Below are positions 46,045-57,955 of a DNA stretch of 64,000 bases, in pieces. The stretch comes from Megamerina dolium (Eukaryota > Arthropoda > Insecta > Diptera > Megamerinidae). A model generated the notes under the pieces. That model saw only the letters and a list, made by a program, of their open reading frames with translations, was not told the origin of the DNA and did not search any database. The stretch spans positions 38,569,040-38,633,039 of the forward strand of contig OY978527.1 of NCBI GenBank assembly GCA_963854835.1, read 5' to 3'. The stretch's first letter is position 1. Every line of letters starts with the position of its first letter. The translations under genes were made by a program, and so were the position numbers.

Positions 46045-48070
46045 AAATTCCCATCTTCCTCTGAGTACTGTATTAAGAAATGGACACGATGTAGATTCAG
46101 CACTCGAAAAATTCAACCAGCTGCTCTCATTAGCTCTCAGCTCAGCCACCTGCACAAAGGTATGCAAGCAATCAAACTATAGCCCATACACACCAGCCGA
46201 TATTGAATTGCTAGTAAGACAGAAAAGAAGACTCCGAAGACAATGGCAAGAATTCAGATCACCGAATCTGAAAACACAGCTACAGCACTGCACTCGAAAG
46301 TTAAAGCAAGCCTTAAAAAATAAAAACAACAAAGAGTTAGAAGAGCACATAGCGAAATTAACACCTGGTGAAGCGTCAGACTACTCTTTGTGGAAATCAG
46401 CAAAAAACTCAAATCGGCCAATTCTCACTGATTCCCCCATCCGTTTGAGTGACGGTAATTGGGCTAGAAGCAACTGTGAGAAGGGTTTGGCTTTTGCAGA
46501 CCACCTAAAAAGTGTGTTTACACCCAATCCACCCTCTTCACAGTCCTCATTACCAAAATTAACTTCTCAACCTTGCTCAATAACGCTGAAAATTAAAAAA
46601 AAGGACATATTCAAAGCAATTTATAAAGATTTAAATCCAAAAAAATCACCTGGTCCAGATAAAATTACCGGTAAAATGATAAAAGAGCTACCTCCGGCTT
46701 CAGTAATTCATCTGATGCACATTTTCAATGCTATCCTTCGTATTAAACACTATCCCAAATGCTGGAAAACTTCAAAAATTATTATGATAGCAAAACCAGG
46801 AAAAGACCCTACAAAAGTTGCATCGTACAGACCTATCAGCCTCCTGCCTCTACTTTCTAAAGTATTCGAAAAGCTACTTATCATGAATATAACTCCATTT
46901 ATTAATCTCAACCAACTGATTCCTCAACATCAGTTTGGATTTAGAAAACAGCACGGCACAATAGAACAAGTCCACCGCATTGTAACTCTGATAAGGAACA
47001 CTTTTGAGGAAAAAAAGTATTGCTCAACTGACTTTCTTGATATCACTCAAGCTTTCGATAAAGCAAATGTCTCCTCATTGCTTAGTAGCTACCTCACGAA
47101 AAGACAATTTCTCGTACATCACAAGGATTACACAACAAATCCATTGGATATTCACGCTGGCGTTCCTCAAGGAAGCGTTTTGGACCCCTTACTGTATCTC
47201 TTATACACTACAGATATGCCCAGCAATAACCATACATTCATATCGACCTTTGCTGATGATACGGCAATATTGTGCTCTCGCTCTAACCCCATAGAAGCTA
47301 CTAAACTCCTGCAGACTCATATCGATTCTCTCGAAATCTGGCTAGCAAAATGGCGTATAAAAGTCAATGAATCAAAGAGCGTACATGTAACCTTCACGCT
47401 AAAGCTAGATACATGTCCCCCACTTAAAATAAATGGCCAATCAGTTCCACAATGTTCCTCAACAAAGTACTTGGGTATTCACCTCGACAGAAGGCTCGCA
47501 TAGAAAAATCACATAGAGGCAAAGAAAACTCAGATGAAGCTTAAAATGAATCAGTTATGGTGGCTGTTACACAAAAGATCAAAGTTGAATCTCGAATACA
47601 AAGTGCTATTATATAAAGCAATCCTGAAGCCAATCTGGACTTATGGTATTCAGTTTTGGGGCACCGCATCTCCCTCAAATATCTAAAAATTGCAGCGAAT
47701 ACAATCCAAGTGTCTGCGAATTATTGTAAACGCGCCTTGGTATATGAGGAACGTTAACATCCATCGAGATTTAAATGTACCCACAATTTCTGAGGAAGTT
47801 GCAATGTCTTGCAGAAGCTACATTCAAAAATTACACAGTCATCCGAATCCCCTTGCTAGGCAATTGTTGCTGAGCACGGGGCATCGTCGATTAAAAAGAA
47901 AAGACACACTGAATATGCTGTGAAATTGCTATACCTCGTGACTCAACAAATTGTGATGGAACGTTGGGAATATCACATAATTTTATTTAGTTTGTAAGAT
48001 TTGATTACTTATTGTTAGTTTCTAAGTAATTTTAGAAAGATCCAATAAAAAAGCTTGTTAAAAAAAAAAA
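46045..48070 (+). mobile_element. Jockey-like LINE, 5'-truncated, longer copy
   Basis: About 2 kb ending in AATAAAAAAGC...poly-A near 48060-48070, typical of jockey. ORF1 and the endonuclease are absent; homology starts in the segment between endonuclease and RT. Shares its 3' 850 bp with the mariner-split copy at 29.4-31.5 kb. Confidence 0.85.
46060..47923 (+). pseudogene. Jockey-like reverse transcriptase
   Basis: Begins HLPLSTVLRNGHDVDSALEKF near 46055 and changes frame into the main open stretch (46208-47503; the apparent first codon is TTG). The RT domain shows LNPKKSPGPDKITGKMI, IMIAKPGKDPTKVASYRPISLLP, HQFGFRKQHGTIEQ, motif A LDITQAFDK, motif B GVPQGSVLDPLLY and the catalytic FADDTAIL near 47245-47275. 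Residues just after AFDK are missing compared with normal jockey proteins. A TAG follows RRLA at 47501; the thumb continues to RRLKRKDTLNML and a stop at 47921. No RNase H is present, as expected for jockey. Inactive. Confidence 0.88.
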
Positions 48071-49157
48071 TATTTTGTGTCTACAGAAAGCCTTTCGAGA
48101 GCTAAACCATATGACGGATCTTCTAAAAATCGAGCTTTCTATGGAATGATGAATCAACGTTTTTAGAAAATATGTCGACAGACTTTCTAGTTCTATAGGT
48201 AAAACGATTTCGTACACGCATGATTATTTATTTAATCGAAAATATTTTGCTGTAAAATGCTGCACTTTAATTTTTGTTGCTCAATTCTAATACTTTTCAT
48301 TTATAATACCTGAGAATATAAGTAAAATAGTTCCGATATACAGATTTTTGAGATGTAAGTGTATGTTCTGGGGATGATGGTAGAAAGTTGAGCATATATT
48401 TGGATAATTAGTTTGTGTTTGTCTGCTCATGATAGTGTCTTTTAAGCAGAAATGAAGTGTTATTGAGTTTAATGTGATAAATGCACTAAAGGTAGTCTAA
48501 TATTTTGTATCTCTTAACGAGGTAGCCAAATAATATATTCAGTTTCAGTATCGAAACATATGAAATACCAAGGATTTTTAAAGCTGATGCATTGACTATG
48601 AAGTGTCTTTATTTGTCGAACATTTGTGACAGTTTATTACTATCGAATAATGGCTTCTATAAGAGCTGATTAAATACTTTTGACCGTAGTTTTGAGCAAA
48701 AATTAGTTTTCATATTTCAATCCAATTCAGCTATCGCCATATATAGAAATTAAAAAGCTATCCTGGTCCAACGATCATAGGATTTTTTCTTACTTCATTA
48801 CACTGTGTATTTTTCACATTTAGAAGTTGATAGTATAAAATGAAATATATAACATTTTTTAATACAATGTGTTTTTGGAATTTTTTTTAACAGCAGAAAT
48901 TTTCAGAAATTATAGTGTATATAATTTTGATGCAGTAAATTACCAATGACTTGCACAGCAATAAAAATTCAGTATTATTTGTTGCTCTTTCGTTATTCAC
49001 ACAAATGCTAAATAATTGTGGTGCGATTATTTGAAATGAGATAAAAAAAAAATTAATAAAAAAATATTCCGGAAATATTATCATGGAAATTAAATTTAAA
49101 ACCATAAAATTATTATTATTCAAATAAATAACTTATTTAATTTAATCATAGCGACGT
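48071..49157. other. AT-rich stretch, no gene seen
   Basis: Nothing recognised. Confidence 0.5.
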
Positions 49158-49400
49158 GGGTGTTGTAGCTCAGTGGTTAGTGCGTTGGCCTTCTGATCTG
49201 TAGGTCGTGTGTTCAATCCCCGGCTGAAGCATAACAAAAGTTTATATCGAAAAGATTTTTATTTCGAACGGTACCCACTTGCTGGCAAGTGATTGGCAAT
49301 TTTTCCGTCAGTAACAATTTGCCAAAAATGCTTCTTAAAAGAACTCTATGACAAAGCACCGATCAGATTTTGTTGTAGCTGCGGTGAGTACATATTTATG
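49158..49400 (+). mobile_element. tRNA-derived SINE, copy 2
   Basis: A box TAGCTCAGTGGTTAG at 49166-49180 and B box TGTTCAATCC at 49210-49219, then the same body as copy 1 ('cgaacggtacccac', 'caatttgcca', 'gaactctatgacaaagc') to about 49358. It then diverges, with only a short A/T-rich end resembling copy 1. Lies directly upstream of LOA-like copy 2. Confidence 0.78.
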
Positions 49401-49569
49401 TGTAGCAAATAATAAACGAAGTCCAACACCAGCTATTTGTTGATTATAAAGCTGTTTTTAACAGTTCGAAAAGGGATTACATCTACACAACAATGTCTCA
49501 GTTCGGTATTTCTTTCAAAGCTCATTAGATTTTGCAGATTTGCATTGCGCAATTTCCGTTGCATAGTGA

Positions 49570-51202
49570 AAATTAGGAACAACTTCTCCCTGCGGTTTAC
49601 TATCGAACGAGGTTTCAGACAAAGTGATTCATTATCATATAACTTTTTCAGTCTTTTTCTTCGCAACTCGTGGGAACAATATTGATTGTAAAAACCCAAA
49701 AACTGGATCTGGGGTTCCGGGGGTGTTAACGGGAGGAACGGCGGACAATAAGGCTTCACCAGAGGCCGAGCTGTTAGCTGCACCACTCGTTCCCACCTCT
49801 GGAACTCGGAACGAAATTCCTGCAATGGCGGACAGCACTGCCTCATACGAAGTAGTGCTGGTAGCCACGGCGGGAAAAGTAGTGGAAGGGATGGCGGAAA
49901 ATGAGGCTTCCATAGAAGCCGAGCTTTTAGCCAGCCCAAAATCAATGGCAGCATCTGTTGCGGCGGACGGAACGGGTCTCGGAAGACCTAAGCCGGCGGC
50001 TGTGACGGTGTTGAACAAAGAGGACGGTGTCACCGGGTCGGCAGGGAAGCCGGTTTGGAGGCAGCGTAAAACATCTGGCCGAACATCTGATGGTGTGGAC
50101 GAAGACGATCCTAGTGGAGCGGAATCGTTAGCTTTATCAGGTGTAAGCGAAAAGGACGGAGTCTCAAGAGCAGAGCGAATCCTGTTGAAGAAACGGGAGA
50201 AGCAGAAGCGAAAGAGACAACGTAAAAAGGCCATGAAGTCGTCGGAGAGGACCATTGAGCAGCTCTCGGGCCAACTCAGTGGACTTCTGCAAGATGAGTC
50301 GACCTTGGAGGTGGAGAACTCGGGGAAGAGGTTCAGGGGCGATAGCTCCGGAACCACTTTGAAAAGTTCAACGCCTGAGGAGTCTCATCCGAAGACGACG
50401 GAGGGGCCAATTGAGGTGGATGCTGGGAAGGAAGGACAACCGTCTCTTGAGAAGGTTGATAATTCTTCCACGCAGACACCAAAAGGGGCAAATGCTCGGA
50501 GAGATGGACGGCCAATTATAAAGGCCGTCAGTCGCTCCGAAAGGAGCTCGAGGCCCAAGCCTAACACGGGTAGAGTAGCTCTGGGAACGACGGGACAGGG
50601 AAATCCGACGTCGGGAGGTGATGAGCGGGGTGGACAATCTGGAAAGATTGTTAACCCAGCGGACTCACAGTCCTCGCATGCGGTACCTGGGCCGAGCGGT
50701 CTTGGCAGAGCGCCTAAACGTCGAGCTGAACAGGCAAAGGGCGAGCCCACCAGGGCGAGGAAGACTTACGCTCAAGTAGCGGAAGCTGACCTCGTTATGG
50801 GAGTCATGGACTTGTCACTAGAGGGGCTTCTGGAGGATACTCATCTGAGTACCTTCAAGGTATCTTTGTTGGATGCCATGGAGTCTCTTGAAGACGATGT
50901 CAATGACATTGGATTTGTCGGCAGGGCAAGGGTGGAGAGCGGATTGATTGTACTAAGGTGCAAAAATCAGCTATCCAAGCAATGGCTGTGCAAGACAGTG
51001 GAGCACCTAACCGGTCTGTGTGAACGACACTTCCAAATGGAGTGTTATCCGCACAGAAGGGTTTGGCGAGGCAGAAAGGGCAGGTGTTGTACTCACCGTG
51101 CTGTGTCCTAGGGAGGACGCGGAGGCCGTCAGGATCGCAGGGGGGAGACTCAACTGCGGTCTTGAACAGGCCGTCGTTAAATTCCAGAAGGATGCAGTAT
51201 GA
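49570..51202 (+). pseudogene. LOA-like ORF1 (gag-like RNA-binding protein), frameshifted
   Basis: Open from about 49570; the first true ATG is at 49825 (MADSTASYEVVLVATAG). Low-complexity, Gly/Ser/Glu-rich N-terminal half with a basic stretch (LLKKREKQKRKRQRKKAMK) near 50190-50235, possibly nucleic-acid binding or nuclear-targeting. The C-terminal part from KTYAQVAEADLVMGVMDLS resembles the DUF4780-type domain found in fly LINE ORF1 proteins (moderate confidence). Near 51020-51060 the natural reading shifts frame and ends ...GLEQAVVKFQKDAV at TGA 51200-51202; the original frame runs wrongly to 51111. No CCHC zinc knuckle is visible. Confidence 0.75.
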
Positions 51203-54200
51203 GGGGTGTGACGCAGCTCCTGGCGTGGGGCTAGTGGCAGATTCTGCAAGGAAGAAGCCATTAGGGCGGGAGGTGGGCCCGCGCCAGGAACCACTAAATG
51301 TGTGTCAACTCAATATTCACCACAGCAAAGCAGCATCAGCAATGATGGTGCGGAGCTTCGATGAGGATGAGCTTGACATTGCACTGGTTCAGGAGCCCTG
51401 GATTCTTCATGGAAGGATCAAAGGCCTATCTGCACAAAAGACCACTTTGTTTTATCCACAAACAGAGGGGAAGTTGAGGACATGCATTTTAGTTAGACAT
51501 GGGATACGTGCGATTCTAATGTCTAACTTGTGTTCACCGGATCTCACAGTAGTGAGAATAGGTGACGGTGCGGGATCATTTATGATCGCATCAGCATACC
51601 TGACGATACGATTCTCCAGACGAACCACCTTCGAGAGAGGTGGAAGCTCTAGTGGGATTCTGTGATGGTCTGATCTTAGGCTGCGATGCCAATGCGCACA
51701 GTTCTGTGTGGGGCAGCAGCAATGAAAACTATAGAAGAGAGTGTCTACTCGAATTTATAGAAAGATTTGGTCTACAAGTTGCCAATAGGGGAACAGAACC
51801 GACCTTTGTCGACGCACGTCGTTGCGAGGTTATTGATGTTACTCTGACGAATGTCAAAATGTTGGATAGGATTTTGGACTGGAGGGTTGTGGATAGACTA
51901 ACCATGTCGGACCACAGGGCCATTCAGTTTGGGATTACGTCCGATAAAAGACATAGGAACGACTGTAGAATGGTAAGGATACCGAAACGAACGGATTGTA
52001 CAAGGTAATGCGAAGTTCTTGAGGAATTATTGCCAAGGAGGTTTAAGAGACCTAGAACAACTGCAGATGTTGAGTATCAGGTGAGGGCTATCAGCTCAGC
52101 CATGATCAAAGCATTTGAAGCTTCATGTCCTCTGACGGTAGTGGACGAAGGAGATCCCACTCCATGGTGGAATGGGGAACTGGAATCCATGAAAAAGGAG
52201 ACAAGGAAGGCTTTTAATCGTCACATGAGAGGGGACCCCAACGCATGGGACGACTACAAGTCAAAGAAAAGGGAGCTGAAGAAGACTCTACACAACCGTA
52301 AAAGGAAAACGTGGAGGGAATTTTGCTCAAATATGCAAGATATGACCGATGTATGTAGATTACAGAGGATCATATCAAAGGACCCGGTGTCAAAGTTGGG
52401 ATTAATTCGCAAAACGAATGGATCCTTTACAGAGACAATCGGAGAGTCACTGAAATACCTGATGGAGGTGCATTTTCCAGGAAGCTTTAGATCGAAAGAT
52501 CCTTGGGAAGCCACCCGCAAGGGTGCAAACAGGAATGAAAGATTGGAAGCTGAAAGGATAGTCACCAGAGATGGAGTGATAAACGCCATTAAGCGTTTCT
52601 CTCCATTCAAAACAGCGGGTACAGATGGGATATTTCCAGCCCTACTTCAGTGGGGAGCAGAAGCTCTGGTAGACAGGCTTCTGGGAATATTTATTACTTG
52701 CCTGGCTACAGGATATATCCCGACTCAATGGAGAGAGACTAAGGTTGTCTTTCTTCCAAAGCCGGGAAAAAGGGACTACTCAGAGGCTAAATCTTTCCGG
52801 CCGGTTAGCTTGACCTCCTTTCTGCTTAAATGTATGGAAGGAGTACTGGCGGACTACATGGAAGGGACAACGCTTCTGACAAAACCACTGAGCAGGTGTC
52901 AGCACGCGTACAGAGCTGGCAAATCCACTGAAACGGCCCTGCACGAACTCGTTCGCGTAGCGGAGAGGGAACTGTCTTGTGGAGGGATATCTATGTCTAC
53001 TTTTATGGATATAGAAGGTGCCTTCGATAAGATTGGTTTCGATAAGCTAAGGATGGCCCTTGCTTCTCGTGAAGTCAGCCCAACCATTATAAGGTGGGTG
53101 GACAGCATGCTGAGGAAAAGGGCAATAAACTTTCAAAATGGGAGTTACAGACTCAGAGGTAGGGTAGTCAAAGGGTGTCCACAGGGGGGAGTATTATCGC
53201 CCATCCTTTGGAACATCACGGTCGATTCCCTACTTCAGCTTCTGGACTCAAAAGGCATACACACCGTCGGGTATACAGATGACATAGCGGTAACGGTGAG
53301 CGGTAAGTTCCTGGACACTATTTATGATACCATGAGAGGTGCACTCAAAATGGTTGAAGGATGGTGCACGGAACAAGGTCTCTCTGTAAATGCTAGTAAG
53401 TCGGAAACAGTACTCTTTACTAAAAGGAGGACTGGACTAACAATAGACCCTCTTAGGCTTTTTGGATCGAACATCAACGTATCCAAGGAAGTAAAGTATC
53501 TAGGTGTCATCCTGGATAACAAGCTGACTTGGAATAGTCACGTCGATGACAAGATTCAGAAGGGCAAGCGGGTATTGCATCAGTGTAAGAGTGTTCGGTC
53601 TCATGTGGGGAATCACTCCCAGAGCAGCGCACTGGATCTACACAACAAGCTGACTTGGAATAGTCACGTCGATGACAAGATTCAGAAGGGCAAGCGGGTA
53701 TTGCATCAGTGTAAGAGTGTTCGGTCTCATGTGGGGAATCACTCCCAGAGCAGCGCACTGGATCTACACAACGATGGTCAGACCCTTAATAACATATGCT
53801 GCTGTGGTCTGGTGGCCTAAGGTCACCCAAAAGACCGCGAAAAGCAAGTTAGATAGGGTACAAAGAATGGCTTGTATTGGGATTACCGGAGCTATCCGGA
53901 CGACCCCAGTAGAAGCATTGGAAGTTTTTCTCGGGCTGCTGCCGTTGGACTTGCATATTATGAAGTCAGCGGCATTAACAGCATTACGTCTGAAGACAAC
54001 CAATAATTGGTATGGATTCGGCACAGAGAGGGGGCACAGGGGCATCCTGTCACTGCTATATAGCAGTGTAAAGGAGGCGCAGATGCCAATGGAGGGAATG
54101 GGTAGGCTGAAGATGACTGAAAAGTCACACAGAACACTCATTGAAGACGGCCTCACACATGATGTATGTGAGGAAAATGACATCAGTATTTTTTTACAGA

Positions 54201-55059
54201 TGGTTCATTAATGGATGGCAGAGCGGGTGCTGGAATCTTCTCTAAAGAGTTGAGACTGGCATGCACTCTGAATCTGGGAAGATACGTATCGGTATACCAA
54301 GCAGAAATGCTAGGTCTAATGCATGCGTTAGACCATCTACTGGATGGAAAGGTGCAAGGTAAGAAAATCTTGCTAGCACTCGATAACCAGGCGGTGGTCA
54401 GGCGGCTGCAACAACCTACGGTATCTTCTAAGTTGGCGCTCGAATGTGTTCAGAAACTTAATGGGTGTGCTCGTAGTAATGCGATTACTCTTATGTGGGT
54501 GAAGGGACACATTGGTATAGAACAGAATGAAGCTGCAGACTCCTTGGCTAGACAAGGATCTGAAGCTGAATTTTATGGACCGGAACCAGTAGTTGCTCTC
54601 AGCAGCGGGACGGTGAAAGCAAAGGTCGAAGAGTGGATAAAGAAACTTCATCTCACGAGATGGGAGAACTTATCTACTTGTAGACAGGCAAAGGCTTCGC
54701 TGAGGCTATCAAAGGGCAGTGAATCGGGGAGGGCTCTCAGTCTAGGACGAATGACTCTAAGCTGGTTGACTGCATTAATAACTGGGCATGGCAATTTCAG
54801 GTACCACCTCAGCAAGATGGGTCTTGTTGATGGGGAGGATGCTGATATTTGCAGATTATGCATGGAAGAGGCAGAGACAGCGGCGCACATAGTGTGCCAG
54901 TGTCCTGCATTGGCAAGCAGGAGGTTGTCCACACTGGGTCGCCAATTTATTGATGAACTCGAAATGTGGAACATACCCCACAAAGAGATGCTTGAAATAA
55001 CGCGTGATGTTATTATGAGGAAGGAAGTAGAAGAATTCTGCAACCGAACAAATAATTAA
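51203..55059 (+). pseudogene. LOA-like ORF2 (endonuclease-RT-RNase H), multiply broken
   Basis: APE endonuclease begins LNVCQLNIHHSKAA near 51294 with LVQEPW near 51390, shifts frame at about 51602, and continues with LGCDANAHSSVWGS and MSDHRAIQFG. TAA at 52006-52008 is an in-frame nonsense codon. The RT (from about 52009) is nearly identical to copy 1 but the catalytic YADD is YTDD (53272-53283). A 2-base deletion near 53590 and a 126-bp tandem duplication (53521-53772) wreck the thumb. The frame resumes as GLMWGITPRAAHW. Two extra T at 54189-54195 break the frame at the RNase H FTDGS motif. The remainder (54211-55059) is open with DNQAVV, GHIGIEQNEAADSLAR and the CRLC zinc motif. Dead, but recently so. 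Confidence 0.9.
53521..53772 (+). repeat. 126-bp tandem duplication in RT of copy 2
   Basis: 53521-53646 and 53647-53772 are the same sequence, beginning AAGCTGACTTGGAATAGTC and ending CTACACAAC. Copy 1 has it once, at about 14059-14186 (128 bp). Both repeats carry the same 2-base deletion, so deletion came first. Confidence 0.97.
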
Positions 55060-55149
55060 CACACGATTTGAAGGACGAAAAGGGACCCATATAAGTGGTC
55101 TGATTCGGCTAATCCCTAAATTTATAAATAGGTCGAGCGAATGAAAGAA

Positions 55150-55262
55150 CACGCTACAGTCAAGAAGGTGTTATATCCGGAATCCGCTGGAGAACGACGC
55201 AGAAGAGGAAGACTCAACTTCCGTTGGAATGATTGATAACTTAAGAACTTGCAAATGCTTGA
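55150..55262 (+). pseudogene. RT C-terminal tail fragment
   Basis: ESAGERRRRGRLNFRWND then a stop and LKNLQMLEM, matching the 'RRRGRPK.RW.D...DL..L' end of RTE-like RT proteins. Immediately downstream of LOA copy 2, which may have inserted beside or into it. Confidence 0.55.
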
Positions 55263-56939
55263 AATGTCTAACTTACGTCATTAAGTAACAAACAATGGCT
55301 GGCGAATCGTGCTTAATTCGGTTTAAATTGATTTTCGGTTGTAAGGGTCACATAAGTAAGCAAAAACCTTCTAATATGCAAAATGCACTCTTTGGAAGAG
55401 CATGAGAGGTTGTAAATAAGTCAAACTTCAAATGAAGATATTGTGCTTTATACTATACTTGGTCAACCTGCATATTATTTTATGTAGAAACATATTTTCG
55501 CATATAATGCTCTCAGTTATTTACCGGCAATATAGCATGTTATTAACATAATACTGTTAGCACTATGCATATGTAAAGTTTAGCATACAATTCCCTTTCG
55601 AATGTAATATCATTTGCAAACTCTCACAATTTCAGTTCTTCTCTCACTAAATATATCATTTTATCTCTCATACGCTCTCCCCAATTGCAGAACACAACCC
55701 GGAACAGAATTTGCTGTTTCTGTCTTACACATTGTGTATTTTAGTCTATGGTATTCTTTATATCATCAATTATTACTGTTATTTTATATATTTCTTGCTG
55801 TTTTTCATATTTTGCGTCTGTTCATAATAGTGTTGATTTAAATTCGAAAACACAACAAACACAAGAAAATGTCATGTGAATTGTGGCGTATACCCCACAT
55901 GATTATTTAGTATGAAACGGGCATTCGTATTGAAAGGCCACTTTCATGTTCTTTGCGGAGAAGGATATAATTTTCGTATTGTGGTTTATTGTATTGTACA
56001 GTCGTAATCATCTTAATAAATATTGTGTTAGAAATAATGGTCCATATTGGTATTATTTTCTTATTCAAAATTATAATAGAAATAAAGAAATTATAATAAA
56101 AGCTATTACGATTTTTTATTTTTTAAACATTTTTGTCGTTTGTAACTTTTAACGAATTCAATTGTTTCGGAAGGTATTGTTGAAGTAGTGGTGCGGATTC
56201 AGTACTATCGTTTATACAATAAAATATTCAATTCTGCAAGCTCTGTAATGGCAACACTCAAATCCAACACCAGGTGTAACAGCTTTTAATCATATAGGTG
56301 TTGTAGTTGTTATTGTTATAGTTTTACTATTCTATATTTGTACTATTTTGCTATTTTGTTCTCTACAATTTGCCGGCTTTAATTATGAGAATACAGCTAG
56401 AAAGTTCATTAGCTTTCTACTGATTGCTTTAATGCATTTTCTTTAGCATTTAAGTTTCTCTACATTGAATTAGTACAAAATGTATATAAATCTTACCCAT
56501 TCGTATTGATTGTAGTGCTTTACTCATACTGTTTGGTATAGTTTCCTATATCTTTTACATTTTGCTATTCATATTTTTGCCTTCTTTACCTGTTCAATGT
56601 AAATTTTGTTTCAAATACAATAACAAATATAATAATCATCATAATGAGGCGTATATTGAGAGACACATACATTTGTACAATGACAGCAACAAATCATTGT
56701 TTGCTTCATTAATGTAGTCACACGAGTTTTGAATTTTCTTTTGCACCTCTATTGCAGTCATATTTTCTGTTGACATTGTTGTTGATGGTATGGGGTGTAG
56801 GTGTAACCTGTGTATGTAAACATAGTGTATGTGTGATTTAATACTTAATTTCATTGTTGCTGTGCTACTATTTATTTAAAAACTGTTAGGATTTTTAATA
56901 ATAAAATTGTTTTTTAAAGTTACTTATGGGGGCAGGACA
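55263..56939. other. AT-rich stretch, no gene seen
   Basis: A pyrimidine tract followed by CCCCAATTGCAG near 55679-55690 looks acceptor-like, but no coding continuation is evident. Confidence 0.5.
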
Positions 56940-57590
56940 ATTGTGTCCTAATCTTGCCAATAGTTTTCTTAATATTAGCTTTATCAGCATAAACTAGCCC
57001 TTTCACATATCCTCATAAAAAATAGTCTAAAGTCGTTAAGTCGCAAGATCTTGCAGATAGTTCACAGGTCGATTTCGTAAGATTATGTTCTTGCCAAATG
57101 TTTCTTTCAATAAATCGATTATTATGCTGTATGTAGAATGTAGCTCCTTCTTGTTGGAACCATATCTTCCACATTCATAAGAGGCAAACAGCAAATTATC
57201 ATACCCTGTAGCGATCGCCATTAATGGTTACGTTGTTGCCTGTCGCGTTTTTAAAGAATTAGTAACATTGGATTATGAATTATGAACCACTAGCTCATGA
57301 ATAGCACTGAACATTATGATTTTGTGCAGGTAATGGTGTTTGAAGAATTTCTTATGAATTGTCTTCACTCTAAATTCGAAAATTCTGCTTATTCACATAC
57401 CCATTGAGCGAAAAATGAGCCTCATCATTGAATAAAATAACAACAAAATAGCAATTTTTGAATTTGAATGACAGAACCACGATTTTTGTAATAAAATTTC
57501 CACATTTGCAAGAATTGTTGCAGTGTCAATCTTCTCATGATGAAATTCCAAACCTTATTGAGTATAAATGACCAGATTTGATAATTACTA
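56940..57590 (-). pseudogene. Decayed transposase related to rosa (DD41D-like)
   Basis: The minus strand encodes, in several frames, MRRLTLQQFLQMWKFYYKNRGSV near 57480-57540 (N-terminal region), NDEAHFSLNGYVNKQNFRI near 57400 (first catalytic D), IMFWAIHELVV-like sequence near 57320, MWKIWFQQEGATF near 57170 (second D changed to E) and CDLTTLDYFL*GYVKGLVYADKA near 57000 (third D). The spacing of about 40 residues between the last two, and SDEAHF/GYVNKQN, place it beside rosa. Most of the DNA-binding domain is deleted. No terminal repeats were identified. Confidence 0.72.
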
Positions 57591-57664
57591 TACCGTTTTA
57601 TTACCATAGGAAACTGCCACAGTCTAAAAAAAAAAATCACCCAATAATTTGAAAATTTGTCGCA

Positions 57665-57926
57665 ATGTTGCGCGAAAACATTTCAAAAATGAAGGTTGAT
57701 ATAAAAAATACAATTGAAAAATCCATAGAAAAGAACAATTCTGAAGCATTCATTTGCAACGGAGCGAAACCCATAAAAAATCGATTTTACACAACACAAG
57801 AGGATAATTACCAAGTAATTTATAATAATGACAATAGCAGTAACTGCAATGTAGAAATGAGAACCAACATTTGTGTGCAAATAAATAAGGCGCCAATGTA
57901 TGTGGAACATAAGGCAATGTATGTAC
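57665..57926 (+). CDS. Possible host exon ending at a strong splice donor
   Basis: An open frame from ATG 57665 (second ATG, in the better context CAAAATG, at 57689) runs 97 codons without a stop in very AT-rich DNA, and GTAAGTAT, a near-perfect donor, begins at 57927 within it. Up to that donor it encodes about 87 residues, rich in Asn/Ile/Lys, hydrophilic, no signal peptide or known domain. Not shared with any repeat here. It may be a first coding exon or chance; transcription evidence is absent. Confidence 0.25.
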
Positions 57927-57955
57927 GTAAGTATATGTATAAAGCTTGCCAAGGA

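Larger units (their letters stand above)
49401..55127 (+). mobile_element. LOA-like non-LTR retrotransposon, near full-length copy 2
   Basis: Contains, in order, a gag-like ORF1, an endonuclease, RT, RNase H and a zinc motif, then the same 3' end as copy 1 (CTAATCCCTAAATTTATA). About 5.7 kb, a plausible full length for the group. The 5' boundary is not defined and I found no target-site duplication; the 3' flank at once becomes a relic RT tail. Every ORF carries at least one inactivating change. Confidence 0.88.

Noticed and set aside
49635..50357. 240-codon minus-strand open frame opposite LOA ORF1
   Set aside because: Antisense shadow of the GC-rich ORF1; Pro/Ser-rich with no domain.
49158..55262. 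LOA copy 2 inserted into the SINE or into the RT tail at 55150
   Set aside because: Flanks were compared, but I could not find a target-site duplication or continuity of either element across the insertion.
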